From: DASQDN01 sp963833675
GTDB taxonomy: Bacteria > Acidobacteriota > Terriglobia > Bryobacterales > Bryobacteraceae
Length of the DNA: 64,000 nt
Assembly: GCA_963833675.1 (NCBI GenBank)
Contig: CAWHYW010000047.1
Span: 1-64,000 of the forward strand
Direction: 5' to 3'
Under the pieces are notes generated by a model that saw only the letters and a list, made by a program, of their open reading frames with translations, ran no database searches and was not told the origin of the DNA. Position 1 is the first letter of the stretch. Every line of letters starts with the position of its first letter. The position numbers and the translations under genes are program-made. Shown piece by piece: positions 8,708 to 18,284 of the stretch.

Positions 8708-9363
8708 CTACCGAGCCCCTCGGATTCGAGCGAGGCGCTGCCGACGTTCGAATCGCTCCATCTCCTCTGGCGCGAACGGGTAAACGGAGTCCTCATCGGC
8801 CAGAAAACCGTAACCGACTTTCAACATACCCACGACGATGAAGACCGCCATATAGACGACCGCGAAAACCAAGTCCCAAACAGTGATGATCCCTCTAATC
8901 TGGACCTCGTGGAGATACCACAGTCCAAGAGGGACATGGCCGAGCACGACGGCGGCCAAGCCAGGGTTATACAAGCTCTTGAGTTTCCGGTTGTTGGCGA
9001 TCCCGTGACCAACGAATTGGCCGAAGCCGAACAGGACCGGCGCTAATCCGACCCATGCGGGCTCCGGGAAGAACACCGGAGCAGATAGAAGGAATACGCC
9101 AGTGGGACGCTGATGATGAATGCGTTGTTCTGATTGAGCGGGTACCGATCGGGCCGGTTGCCCTTTGGCTGCATCACCTCGTTGATGATCCACGGTTCAC
9201 CCCCTGGCCACGCGTATTCCTCGAATTGATGCAAGAGGAGAACAATGAAATTGAGCAGCAGAATCAGCTGCACTGTTGTGAGCTCACCGACGAACGCCCA
9301 CACTGAGGAGACGCCCGCGACCGCAAGACCGAGGCTGTACCAATGTCGTCGCACGAATCGCAT
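8708..9363 (-). CDS. HXXEE domain membrane protein (one frameshift)
   Basis: Start ATG at 9363 (MRFVRRHWYSLGLAVAGV). The HxxEE signature that names the family is present as LLHQFEEYAWPGGEP, followed by NAFIISVPLAYSFYLL. A break near 9088 shifts the frame to a continuation reading PAWVGLAPVLFGFGQFVGHG, YNPGLAAVVLGHVPLGLWYL and VWDLVFAVVYMAVFIVVGML. Five or six hydrophobic segments indicate an integral inner-membrane protein of about 218 residues, ending RFERRQRLARIRGAR. The family has no established function. Upstream within 140 bases is only the tRNA-Gln gene. Confidence 0.75.
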
Positions 9364-9497
9364 CGAGTGCACCGCCTGTCGAGATCGAATCGTACCATCC
9401 GGTCCCGTCAATGCGGAAGACAGCCACTCACGCGAGTTCTATAGTGACAATCACCCTGCGCCGTGAGTTGTTGGAAACACACGGCTAAATTGTGTGG

Positions 9498-9568
9498 CTG
9501 GGAGGCAGGGATTCGAACCCCGATACGCGGCTCCAGAGGCCGCAGTCTTACCGTTAGACGACCTCCCA
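9498..9568 (-). tRNA. tRNA-Gln (anticodon CUG)
   Basis: Read on the minus strand, the acceptor arms TGGGAGG and CCTCCCA pair completely. The anticodon stem GCGGC/GCCGC encloses the loop CTCTGGA with anticodon CTG, and the T-arm is GGGGTTCGAATCCC. The U1-A72 pair is typical of glutamine tRNAs. The discriminator is G and the 3' CCA is not encoded. About 71 bases. It is the only tRNA gene seen in the window. Confidence 0.95.
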
Positions 9569-9613
9569 GTGTTTGTCTTCTTCCAATATATCGCGTCTGG
9601 TCGGCCCCCCGCA

Positions 9614-10491
9614 TTATTTCGCTGGCCGCGCGGACCGCGAGGGGCGACAGGCATAGATGACCAGGTAGCGTGTCCAGACGCGTTCGACGCCATCAGCATC
9701 GAATGTCTCTGCCCAGAAATCCTGAAGCTCGGCGGTCTTTTTGTCCGCTTTTTTCTTCAGCTTGGCGCGGATATCGTCCATCCCATCGAGGTCTTTGATG
9801 AGTTCGCACGTCATGATGCAGTCGTTAATGTCTCCTAGGAAGGTCTGCACTTTTTTGAGGGATTCGATGCGCCTCACCATCCCGGGTCCATAGAGATCTT
9901 TGAAGGTTTCGAGCGTATAACGGAATCGTTTTGTCCGAAGCCGGAATTGATGCATGTCTGCCCAGGCCGTGCCCGGAGCCAGAGCATCACGACCTTCATC
10001 GAAGTATTGACGAGCCAGCTTCGGCATCCGCCTGCGAAGATTTTGCTGCAGGCTCATGTGGTCTTTCCAGGGCTTTTTCATCAGATATCCAGCCCCAACT
10101 GCCTGCGCCACTTGCCGCCGAATCCCTCATAGGTAAGGGGCCGAATCAGCGCGGTGAACCGCCTGTCCAATTCGGCGCGTTGGTCCGCGAGGACGATCGT
10201 GTTGGCGCCGGCATCTTTCGTTAAGGCGATGGCGATATCGCGATTCCGCAATTCACCCGCGATCCGCATGATCGCATGTAACCTGGCCTTTACTCTCTCA
10301 ACGCCGCTCGATTTCAAATACTGTCGAAACAAACGCAAGGCCTGCTGAAACCGCCGTATCGCGACCCTCACCTTGTGAACTGCTTCCTCATCCGGAGCAT
10401 CGACGGCATGCTTCATCACGGAGAGCAGATCGTCCATCAGCGCGAGAGTCTTGCCGATGGCGAATTCGCGCATCGTCTGTGCCGGGTTCAT
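9614..10491 (-). CDS. CHAD domain protein, polyphosphate-associated (one frameshift)
   Basis: The CHAD (conserved histidine alpha-helical) domain consists of two four-helix halves rich in conserved His/Arg/Lys that bind polyphosphate. The N-half carries EEAVHKVRVAIRRFQQALRL and the C-half carries WADMHQFRLRTKRFRYTLET, the two hallmark blocks. The frame breaks near 10095 between them. It should be one protein of about 290 residues ending in a basic tail. Its ATG overlaps the stop of the upstream exopolyphosphatase gene (ATGA), so the two are translationally coupled. A polyphosphate-related role is well supported by family and context together. Confidence 0.88.
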
Positions 10492-12020
10492 CGCTTACCC
10501 TTGGTCAGCGTCATCGGTACATTGTAGAGTTGGCGGAAAGAATCGGCTGCACGCTCGGCAGCCCACATTTCCAGGTCGATGTCGCCCTCTCCATAGACCG
10601 TCACCGTGACACCTTCACTGGAAGTAGCCACTTCCGCCGTTTCGACTTTTTGCAACCGGCTGGCCTCTAGACCAACCGCAACCCGCAGGATCGGAATCAG
10701 CATTTGGACCAGACGCTGCTCGTCGCCGGACAAATTGCCAAAAAGATCGTGCCGGGCGGCCGGCATCGCCTTGCGATGGTAGCGGCATAGCGCCGCAATC
10801 ATTACGCGTTCCCGATCCGTGTAGCCCGGCATGTCGGAATTAGTGATGATGTATGCCGAATGCTTGTGATGACCAGTTGCGCTAATAAAATGTCCAGTAT
10901 TGTGAAGGAACGCGGCCGCTTCAAGAAGTCTGCCGCTTTCGACAGGCAGTCCGTGCACAGTCTGCAATCCATCGAAAAGATCAGTGCATAAGCGAGCAAC
11001 CTGTCTGGCGCTCTTCAGTTCCACACTGTATTTCCGGCACATTGCTTCGACCAGACGAAGCTGCGGCCGGTTGAGGCGACTACGCTCACGTCCGACGCCT
11101 CGCGCCGCAAGGTCAGCGATGATGCCATCGCGGACGCCCGCCGAGGAATAGAACATAGACGGAAGCTTCAGCGATTCCAAAGCACGCAAGAAAACCGCCA
11201 TGCCGGCGATGATGATTTCCGCTCGTCTCGGCCCGATGCCAGTGACCTTTTTCCGTTCTGCTAACTCGAGCCGAGATAACTCGGTGAAGAGCTTGCGCAA
11301 CTCGGATGTCTTCGCGCGCTGACGATCTGCATCGTCGCGCCTGGCGCGCGGAATTGCTTGCACCGCGCTTACGATAGCAGCAGCTGTCGCGGAAGTACAT
11401 AATACGCGATCGAAGGAAAACTCCTCGATCCTGCTGCGCACCGGATCGAACTTCTCGTCGATGAATTTCTCGAGACGACGAAGTTGTGTCGGGGACGGAG
11501 GATCATCCTTCAGAAATACCTCCGTGAGACGGACTGCCCCGAGTGGACGCGAAACTCCTTCCTTCAGCTCTCCGGCATCACCAACGATAAACTCGGCGCT
11601 GCCTCCACCGACGTCGATGATGAGAATGCAGTCGGTGGGGTGGGGCCAGCGGGCCTGAACACCCATGTAGATGAGTCGCGCCTCTTCGGGTCCGGAGATC
11701 ACCTCAACCGGGGAGCCGACCGCCTCTGTAGCGCGAGCCAGGAACTCAGCCTGATTACTGGCGTCGCGGACGGCGCTAGTGGCGACAGCGCGAACGCCGA
11801 TGACATCGAGTGAAGCGTAGGCCGCCGACATACGTTTCAGTACCTGACAAACAAGTTCGGTCGCCTCATCGCTGATCCGGCCGTAACGGAAAACGCTCTC
11901 GCCTAACCTGGTCACCTCGCGATCTGTCGCGAGCACCCGGATCGGCGAGCCCGAAGTCACCTCCGCAGCCTGCATTCGAACCGAGTTGCTACCAATATCG
12001 ATTGCGGCATAGCGAGGCAT
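10488..12020 (-). CDS. ppx: Exopolyphosphatase, Ppx/GppA family
   Basis: About 510 residues from the ATG at 12020 (MPRYAAIDIGSNSVRMQAAE), preferred over an in-frame start at 12041 because it places the phosphate-binding loop at the N-terminus as in the family. The ASKHA-fold motifs are present: AIDIGSNS, GVRAVATSAVRDASN, ISGPEEARLIYMG and LIIDVGGGSAEFIVGD. The C-terminal part (about 320-510) is the HD-like helical domain with AAFLHNTGHFISATGHHKHS. The family removes terminal phosphate from polyphosphate and/or hydrolyses pppGpp; which one cannot be told here. Coupling to a CHAD gene favours polyphosphate. Confidence 0.93.
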   Translation of the reverse strand: MPRYAAIDIGSNSVRMQAAEVTSGSPIRVLATDREVTRLGESVFRYGRISDEATELVCQVLKRMSAAYASLDVIGVRAVATSAVRDASNQAEFLARATEAVGSPVEVISGPEEARLIYMGVQARWPHPTDCILIIDVGGGSAEFIVGDAGELKEGVSRPLGAVRLTEVFLKDDPPSPTQLRRLEKFIDEKFDPVRSRIEEFSFDRVLCTSATAAAIVSAVQAIPRARRDDADRQRAKTSELRKLFTELSRLELAERKKVTGIGPRRAEIIIAGMAVFLRALESLKLPSMFYSSAGVRDGIIADLAARGVGRERSRLNRPQLRLVEAMCRKYSVELKSARQVARLCTDLFDGLQTVHGLPVESGRLLEAAAFLHNTGHFISATGHHKHSAYIITNSDMPGYTDRERVMIAALCRYHRKAMPAARHDLFGNLSGDEQRLVQMLIPILRVAVGLEASRLQKVETAEVATSSEGVTVTVYGEGDIDLEMWAAERAADSFRQLYNVPMTLTKGKR

Positions 12021-12044
12021 ACCCGCTATGATAGACGCCACCGT

Positions 12045-13764
12045 CTAGCGGGTCGTTGTGACGCGAGGAAATCGAGGTGATTCGGGCAGAGCTGCTCCGT
12101 CCTTGCGGGGATCGGATGCTCCGAAGTGTATGCTTTGGCCCGTACTCAGGACGGCCTGGCCGCCCCCGACCCGCTGCGAGAAGGGCCCGGCAACTCTGAC
12201 ATCATGTCCCAGCTTGATCAACTCCGCGCGAGTTGCTTCCGGCACGCGAGATTCGATCTGCACGTCGCAGCCTTCGAAACTGAGTTTCGTGAAGCGAGGC
12301 TCCTCAAGCGCGGCCTGGATATTCATCCCATGATCGACAACGTTCGAGACAAACTGGGCATGGGCTTGCGCCTGATTCCAACCACCCATGATTCCGAAGG
12401 CGATCCGTGTGTCTCCCTTTTCCATGAAGCCGGGAATGATGGTGTTGATGGGCCGCTTGCGGGGAGCCAGGGAATTCGGATGATTGCGTTCTAATGTGAA
12501 CAGTCCTCCGCGGTCGTGAAGCATAAAGCCGGTACCGCTCGGGACGATCCCGGATCCAAAGCCTTGAAAAATGCTTTGGATGAACGACACCATATTTCCA
12601 TCGCGGTCGACTACGGAGAGATAGATGGTATCGGCGCCGGGCATCTTCGCGGTGGATATCAGATTGGACGGAACAACGCTGCACGAGGCCCGATCACTGT
12701 CGATGAGTTTCGCGCGCTCGGCGGCCAATTGTTTCGAAATCATTCCCGGAACTGGAATCTTCGAGAAGCGCGGGTCGCCCACATAGTTGAGCAGGTCCGC
12801 GTAGGCGAGTTTCTTCGCTTCGATCATCGTATGAAGCGATTGCGCCGAGTTCGGTCCCCACTTCGCCAGCGGAAATTGCTCCATGATATTGAGCATTGCG
12901 AGCACGGCAATGCCTTGCCCGTTCGGAGGCAATTCACTGATCTTCCAGCCATGGTATTCAGTCGAGATAGGCTCGACCCACTCGGGCTGATACTCAGCAA
13001 GGTCGGCCATCGTCATTGTGCCGCCGAGTTCCTTTGAAATCGCGATCATCGCTTCCGCTGTGGCGCCCTTGTAGAATCCATCTCGGCCGGACGCCGCGAT
13101 CCGCTTGAGCGAGCGGGCTAGATCTGGATTGCGAAAGATGTCGCCAGGCTTAGGGGCTTTCCCGTTCGGCTTGTAGAGCTTGCTTGCGTTCGGGTGAATT
13201 TTGAATGCCGGCATCGCGCGTTCGCTTCCCCAGAAATCGGCAATGATCTCGGTGACGGGGAAACCCTTCTTCGGCGTAATAAATGGTCGGTTCAAGCAAG
13301 CGGCTCAGCGGAAGACGGCCGAAGCGCTTATGCATCGCATCCCATCCGGCAACTGCTCCGGGAACCGTTACCGAATAAATACCGCGCAGCGGCATTTTGG
13401 TAATGCCCTTCGCGGCGAGCAGATCGATCGTGAGTCCTGTCGGAGCCCAACCGCTCGCGTTCAGACCGTAGAGTTTACCCGTCTTCGCTTCATAGATGAT
13501 CGCGAACAGGTCGCCCCCGATGCCGTCACTATTCGGCTCTACCAAGCCGAGCATGGAGTTGGCTGCGATTGCCGCATCTACCGCGCTTCCTCCCGCTTCG
13601 AGGATTTTCACTCCAGCCGCGGATGCAAGCGTTTGACTCGTGGCTACAATTCCATACTTGGTCATCACCATCGATCGCGCTTGCGTTCGGATTGCATCCG
13701 GACCTTCGTCATCCTGGCCGAATAGAGTTGAGGCCGCAATAGCCATAAGGAGTAACTTCTTCAC
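12045..13764 (-). CDS. ggt: Gamma-glutamyltransferase-family protein, secreted (one frameshift)
   Basis: A signal peptide (MKKLLLMAIAASTLFG) precedes the large-subunit start (GIVATSQTLASAAGVKILEA, then GGSAVDAAIAANSMLGLVEP). One break near 13280 joins to VTEIIADFWGSERAMPAFKI. The autoprocessing site region reads GADTIYLSVVDRDGNMVSFI; the Thr after GAD should be the nucleophile that starts the small subunit. The FGSGIVPSGTGFMLHDRGG loop follows. The usual GSPGG oxyanion motif is replaced by GIMGG, which may mean a related Ntn hydrolase activity and not classical glutathione hydrolysis. Total about 573 residues, probably periplasmic. Confidence 0.85.
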
Positions 13765-13860
13765 TTCATATCGATCATAGCCCGCAAAGGTCCGTTCCCG
13801 GCCTCAATTGCAGTTGAGCAACCGCTAGCTATGCCGGGACGAGGTCCGTTTTGCGGGCGA

Positions 13861-14604
13861 TTACATAAGAGAACGGAGCGTTTCCGCGTTCCAGAAAGCA
13901 TGTCCGCCGATATCGTTGTTGAAGTATATGTATACGGATTTACCGTCTTTCACCCAGCGTTGGATACGATCGGCTTCTGATGCGAGCTGCTCGGGCGAGT
14001 AGCTGCCGGCGTAGCGTCCTTTCGCGGTGCCGTGGCGGCGTATATATACGAAGTCGACGTCGTTAGGGTGGTCTGTCGCGGCTTTGCCGGGCATGTCGTG
14101 GATACAGAGCGCAGTCCGCATTTCATCGAGCAGTCGATATACATCCTCTGCGAGCCACGTATCATTGCGAAACTCGACCGCTACTTGCCAGGGCGTTGCG
14201 AACGAGGACTGGAGATCCTGAAGGTACGCGCGAAGCTTATCGATGTCCTTGCCTTGGTTGGGTGGAAGTTGTATCAACAGCGGAGCCCGCCGCCCTGGTT
14301 CCAAAACATCGGCCACATCGAGAAATCGCCGGGTGAACTCCTGCGAATTCAGCAGCTTCCGGTAGTGAGTAATTCCACGCCAGAGTTTGAGGGCAAACTT
14401 GAATCGGTCAGGTGTGGCCTCCTGCCAGGAACGAATGGTCTCAGGCGTGGGTATACGGTAGAAGGAGGTGTTCACTTCTACCGTATCGAAGCGATCCGCC
14501 ATGAAACCGAGCCATCGTTTCTGCGCAAACTTGGCTGGATAGATCAGGTTTCGCCAATGCTTATAATTCCAACCACTACAGCCGACGTAAGCGCGCGGCG
14601 TCAC
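13861..14604 (-). CDS. DUF72 domain protein, YecE-like
   Basis: 247 residues, intact. The typical N-terminus is AYVGCSGWNYKHWRNLIYPA, followed by FDTVEVNTSFYRIPTPETIR, RFKFALKLWRGITHYRKLL, VAVEFRNDTWLAEDVYRLL and a C-terminal SVYIYFNNDIGGHAFWNA. These are the conserved strands of the DUF72/YecE TIM-barrel-like family. Its biochemical role is not established; it is often found near DNA repair genes. It has no signal peptide, so cytoplasmic. Confidence 0.92.
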   Translation of the reverse strand: MTPRAYVGCSGWNYKHWRNLIYPAKFAQKRWLGFMADRFDTVEVNTSFYRIPTPETIRSWQEATPDRFKFALKLWRGITHYRKLLNSQEFTRRFLDVADVLEPGRRAPLLIQLPPNQGKDIDKLRAYLQDLQSSFATPWQVAVEFRNDTWLAEDVYRLLDEMRTALCIHDMPGKAATDHPNDVDFVYIRRHGTAKGRYAGSYSPEQLASEADRIQRWVKDGKSVYIYFNNDIGGHAFWNAETLRSLM

Positions 14605-14620
14605 CTAATCACGCTAGCAT

Positions 14621-15106
14621 TTACCATCGCCGGTCACCGCGATAGCCGTAGCCGCCATATCCGCCGTTTGAGCGGAAAACCCGAAGATCCTGCATATCTC
14701 GTCCCAGCATTTGACGATCGCGTGGATGAACTTGATTGGCGCGCGAGAGATGATCCAAGTCTTCGATGACTTTGTCCAGCTTGCCATTATCGAATTTGCC
14801 CTGCTGCGATCTATAACGGAACTGCTGCAATTCGTTCATCGCACGGTTGAAGTGATTGCGGTCATGGCCATCGACTCGATTGCGAGTTGCCGCCATTTCG
14901 AGGTCTCGCATTGTGCGATCGATGATAGCGCTGGAATACGTTCCGCCATTCTGATATGGTCCGCGGCGATAATCATCGTTTCGCCCGTAGTAACCGTCAT
15001 CGCGCCCGTAGTAGCCGTCATCGCGATTCCGTCCGTACGTATATGGATACTGCGCAAACGTCGGAACTGCCAAGGCAGCAACCAGCAAGATTCGAGATAG
15101 CATCAT
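14621..15106 (-). CDS. Secreted Tyr/Gly/Arg-rich hypothetical protein
   Basis: Start taken at the first of two adjacent ATGs at 15106 (MMLSRILLVAALAVPTFAQ), a clear signal peptide. The first mature segment repeats a short Y-G-R-x-D-D-G-Y unit three to four times (YGRNRDDGYYGRDDGYYGRN). A helical middle contains RDLEMAATRNRVDGHDRNHF and DKVIEDLDHLSRANQVHPRD, and the tail is Gly/Tyr rich. About 161 residues. No family is recognised beyond resemblance to small periplasmic Acidobacteria proteins with Tyr-rich N-termini. It lies between the DUF72 gene and purD. Confidence 0.7.
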   Translation of the reverse strand: MMLSRILLVAALAVPTFAQYPYTYGRNRDDGYYGRDDGYYGRNDDYRRGPYQNGGTYSSAIIDRTMRDLEMAATRNRVDGHDRNHFNRAMNELQQFRYRSQQGKFDNGKLDKVIEDLDHLSRANQVHPRDRQMLGRDMQDLRVFRSNGGYGGYGYRGDRRW

Positions 15107-15161
15107 CACCCTCCGCCACTGGAGACGACTCCAGGAATTTCGGAGGGTACGACAGCGCACA

Positions 15162-16403
15162 TTAATATCTCTTCAACCCTTTGGCTCCGATATCCGATCG
15201 ATAATGCATCCCGTCGAAGTGAATCAATCCTGCGGCGTCATAGGCGGAATCAATTGCAGTACGGAGGTCGTGCCCGGAAGCAGTCACGCCAAGCACCCGC
15301 CCTCCGGCTGTAACCAATGCATCGGCTGTTTGTTTAGTTCCCGCCTGGAAGACGGTGGCGCCTCGCGCTTCGGCGGCGTCGATGCCGGTGATGACATCGC
15401 CCGTTCGAACTTCTCCGGGATATCCGTGGGCTGCCAAGACGACACAGACGCTTGGGTCCGATTTCCACTCGAGAGTTGCGCCGGCGAGGTCGCCATGAGT
15501 CGCCGCGTTTAGCGCCAGAGCCAAGTCCGAACTCATGCGATGGAGCAGCGCTTGGGTTTCCGGGTCTCCGAGTCGAGCATTAAACTCCAGGACTTTCGGG
15601 CCGTTGGCGGTCATCATGAGGCCGGCGTAGAGGAAGCCTGTAAATGGCGTTTTCTCTGCGGCCATCTGAGCGATTGCGGGCTCGATAACTGAATGCATCA
15701 CCTGTTCGCTTTGTTGCGACGTAAGGATGCGGCTGTCGCAGTAGGCGCCCATCCCTCCTGTGTTTGGGCCTTGATCGTTGTCCCGAGCCGCTTTGTGATC
15801 TTGTGAAGGCTGCAGCGGGAGTACGTTGCGGCCATCGCTCAGCACGATGAAGCTGACCTCTTCGCCCATCAAGAACTCTTCAACGACGAGCTTTTGCCCG
15901 AGCAGTGCGGGAAGCGCCGTCTCTGCTTCTTCGGACGATTGTGCGATCACAACCCCTTTGCCCGCGGCGAGACCGTCAGCCTTTAGTACCACAGGAAACC
16001 CGAAATCCTGAATGGCTCGGCGAGCATCCTGGATGTTTGTAACAGCCGTATAGCGCGCGGTCGGAATGCCGGCGCGAACCATGAAATCCTTGCTGAACGA
16101 CTTGCTGCCTTCAAGCTGCGCGGCCGCCGCGGTAGGCCCGAAGATGGCCAGTCCGGCGGCGCGAAAGCGATCAACGATCCCGGCAACCAATGGAGCTTCG
16201 GGTCCCACGACTGTAAGATCGATAGCGAGCGTACGCGCCAAGGCCAGATAGTCTTCGATCGTAGCCGCGGACTTGCACTGCGCCACACGCGCAATGCCCG
16301 GATTCCCGGGCGCTGCATACAGATTTTTGACCAGAGGCGATTTGGCCAGACGCCAGGCGATTGCGTGCTCTCGCCCGCCGCTGCCGATCACGAGAATGTT
16401 CAT
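15162..16403 (-). CDS. purD: Phosphoribosylamine--glycine ligase
   Basis: 413 residues, the expected GARS length, second step of purine synthesis. It starts MNILVIGSGGREHAIAWRLA. ATP-grasp landmarks are present: GPEAPLVAGIVDRFRAAGLA, PVVLKADGLAAGKGVVIAQS, VVEEFLMGEEVSFIVLSDG and the metal-binding VLEFNARLGDPETQALLHRM. A C-terminal subdomain (AAHGYPGEVRTGDVITGIDA) completes it. No fused PurM/PurN domains. The aldolase gene ends about ten bases upstream on the same strand. Confidence 0.97.
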   Translation of the reverse strand: MNILVIGSGGREHAIAWRLAKSPLVKNLYAAPGNPGIARVAQCKSAATIEDYLALARTLAIDLTVVGPEAPLVAGIVDRFRAAGLAIFGPTAAAAQLEGSKSFSKDFMVRAGIPTARYTAVTNIQDARRAIQDFGFPVVLKADGLAAGKGVVIAQSSEEAETALPALLGQKLVVEEFLMGEEVSFIVLSDGRNVLPLQPSQDHKAARDNDQGPNTGGMGAYCDSRILTSQQSEQVMHSVIEPAIAQMAAEKTPFTGFLYAGLMMTANGPKVLEFNARLGDPETQALLHRMSSDLALALNAATHGDLAGATLEWKSDPSVCVVLAAHGYPGEVRTGDVITGIDAAEARGATVFQAGTKQTADALVTAGGRVLGVTASGHDLRTAIDSAYDAAGLIHFDGMHYRSDIGAKGLKRY

Positions 16404-16412
16404 TGATATCTT

Positions 16413-17198
16413 TTAAGCGTAGCGCGCCCGCTGCTGTCGCAAGCGCATTACGGCGGACTCCAGCGCAGTACGGTATACCGCGATATCGCTTGACCATGAA
16501 ATCACGTTGAAGCCTAACGCGATCCATTCGTCCGCCTGCTCGGTGCTTCCCGGTTGAATGCCCGCAGCGAGGCCGTGCTTCCGCGCGGCTGCCACAACTG
16601 TCTGAAGGGCTGAAGTGAAGCGTTCATGATGGAATTGCGCCGGTATGCCCATGGATTGTGTCAGGTCGAAGTGTCCCACCCAGAGCACATCGACACCGGC
16701 GACAGCGCCGATTGCGTCCGCATTACGCGCTCCTAACTCTGACTCGATCTGACATATGACCACCGTGCTTTCATTGCTTTCCCGGAAGTACTGCTCGGGA
16801 TCCGGAACTGAGTAGTCGGTGTGAGCCGTCCCCAACCCGACGCCCCTCTTTCCAAGTGGCGCGTATTTGACCGCGTCAACTATGGCGCGCGCCTGTTCGG
16901 GAGTCTCTACGTTGGCGACCATCACGCCGAGCGCGCCTGCGTCCATCACTCGCGCCAGGAAGTGGTAGATACCTTGGGGCACTCGAACGAATGGAGCAAA
17001 GGAGCACGCCTTGGACCATGCAATGAGATCTCCAATACGCTCCAGGTCGATGCCGCTGTGCTCCATATCGTAGACGACGAAATCGAGATCGGCCGTCTCG
17101 AGAATCTTCGCGATTCCCCGCGTTCCGAACTCCATGATCATGTGGCCGACGGGCATTCGGCCGTCTGCGAGCGCTTCACGAAAGCGATTTGGTTTCAA
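16413..17198 (-). CDS. HpcH/HpaI family aldolase
   Basis: 261 residues. A TIM-barrel class II aldolase of the HpcH/HpaI-citrate lyase beta-subunit family, which cleaves or forms 4-hydroxy-2-oxo acids with a divalent metal. Landmarks: FVVYDMEHSGIDLERIGDLI, PFVRVPQGIYHFLARVMDAG, KYAPLGKRGVGLGTAHTDY, the metal-ligand strand VVICQIESELGARN and GVDVLWVGHFDLTQSMG. Its ATG overlaps the stop of the upstream 2-hydroxyacid dehydrogenase (ATGA), so both are made together, suggesting a route in which an aldol product or its oxo acid is reduced or oxidised. The substrate is not deducible. Confidence 0.92.
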   Translation of the reverse strand: MKPNRFREALADGRMPVGHMIMEFGTRGIAKILETADLDFVVYDMEHSGIDLERIGDLIAWSKACSFAPFVRVPQGIYHFLARVMDAGALGVMVANVETPEQARAIVDAVKYAPLGKRGVGLGTAHTDYSVPDPEQYFRESNESTVVICQIESELGARNADAIGAVAGVDVLWVGHFDLTQSMGIPAQFHHERFTSALQTVVAAARKHGLAAGIQPGSTEQADEWIALGFNVISWSSDIAVYRTALESAVMRLRQQRARYA

Positions 17199-18268
17199 TG
17201 TGCTCTCCGGTATCGAGCCAGCTTCTTCTGAAAGCCAGGTTGTTCAATCACTTCTTTGTTCACGATCGTGTCCGGAACTTCACCCCTGGCGATGGCGAGG
17301 ATGTTGTCGCACGCCTCCATGCCATTGTCACGTACGATCTCTTCCGTCCAGGCGAGTCCATGCGGGGACAGAATGACGTTGTCCAACTCGCGCAGAGGAC
17401 TGGATTGCGGCAACGGCTCCTGTTCGAATACGTCGAGTCCGGCTCCGGCAATCCAGTTCTCCTTTAGCGCGCGAACCAGCGCGGATTCCTGAACAATCGG
17501 GCCTCGCGCCGTGTTGATCAGATACGCTTCCGGCTTCATCTGCCGAAGTTCCTTTTCACCGATGAAGCCGCGCGTCTTCGAATTTAATAGCGTGTTGATT
17601 GTCAGAAAATCGCTCTCGGCCAGCAATTCATCTACCTCGACAAGTTCAGCGCCAACGGCCGCCGCCTGCTCGCGTGTGACGAAAGGATCACTCGCGATCA
17701 TACGACCGAATCCGAGCGAGCCGGCCATTCGAAACATCTCACGAGCGATATTTCCGCACCCCAGCGAGCCGAGGACGCGGCCCTTGATATTGCGGCCAAG
17801 TCTGGGCAGATCTCCCGCCATTTTCCTTCGCGTACCAGACGATCTTGCAGCCGTAAGTTCGTCGTCAGGGCAAAGATGAATGTGAAGATCGCTTCAGCAA
17901 CCGGGCGGCGAACTGCCGCCGGAGTGATCGCCAAAGCGATGTCAGACGTCTGTCAGCGCATCGACGTCGATCATGTCGTAACCCACTCCCCAGCGCGCGA
18001 CGAGAGCCAGGCGATCTACCTCGCGCACGCTGTCCGCCGTAAACCTAAGCGCGAGGGCGAAGAGGGCGTCAAACTGGTTCAATGCGTCTGAGGTCGCGAC
18101 GTTGCCTGGCTGCGGAGGCATCGGCTGCCAGTTGAGTCCGCTGAGCCCGCTAAGCTTATGCTCCAGTATGTTCTCGAATCGGCCCTTCGCTTCCGTATAG
18201 AAGTCGGGAGTGACTCCGACGCGAAATACACCGTCAAATCCGGAGGATGCGGGCATGGCGGAGTTCAT
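17195..18268 (-). CDS. D-isomer-specific 2-hydroxyacid dehydrogenase (two frameshifts)
   Basis: Start ATG 18268 (MNSAMPASSGFDGVFRVGVT). The N-terminal catalytic domain ends in RWGVGYDMIDVDALTD, and the frame breaks near 17940 and again near 17825. The NAD-binding domain reads NIKGRVLGSLGCGNIAREMF. The catalytic triad is visible: Arg in LINTARGPIVQESAL, Glu in GLDVFEQEPLPQSSPLREL and His in VILSPHGLAWTEE. Total about 355 residues, NAD(P)-dependent, cytoplasmic. It overlaps the following HpcH/HpaI aldolase gene by four bases. Confidence 0.9.
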
Positions 18269-18284
18269 TATATAAGCGGCTTGC

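Noticed and set aside
8560..8796. 78-codon open frame on the minus strand spanning the 28-bp palindrome
   Set aside because: Half overlaps the HXXEE gene in another frame and the rest has no recognisable features.
14032..14769. 245-codon open frame on the plus strand
   Set aside because: Antisense to the DUF72 gene, which has recognisable conserved strands.
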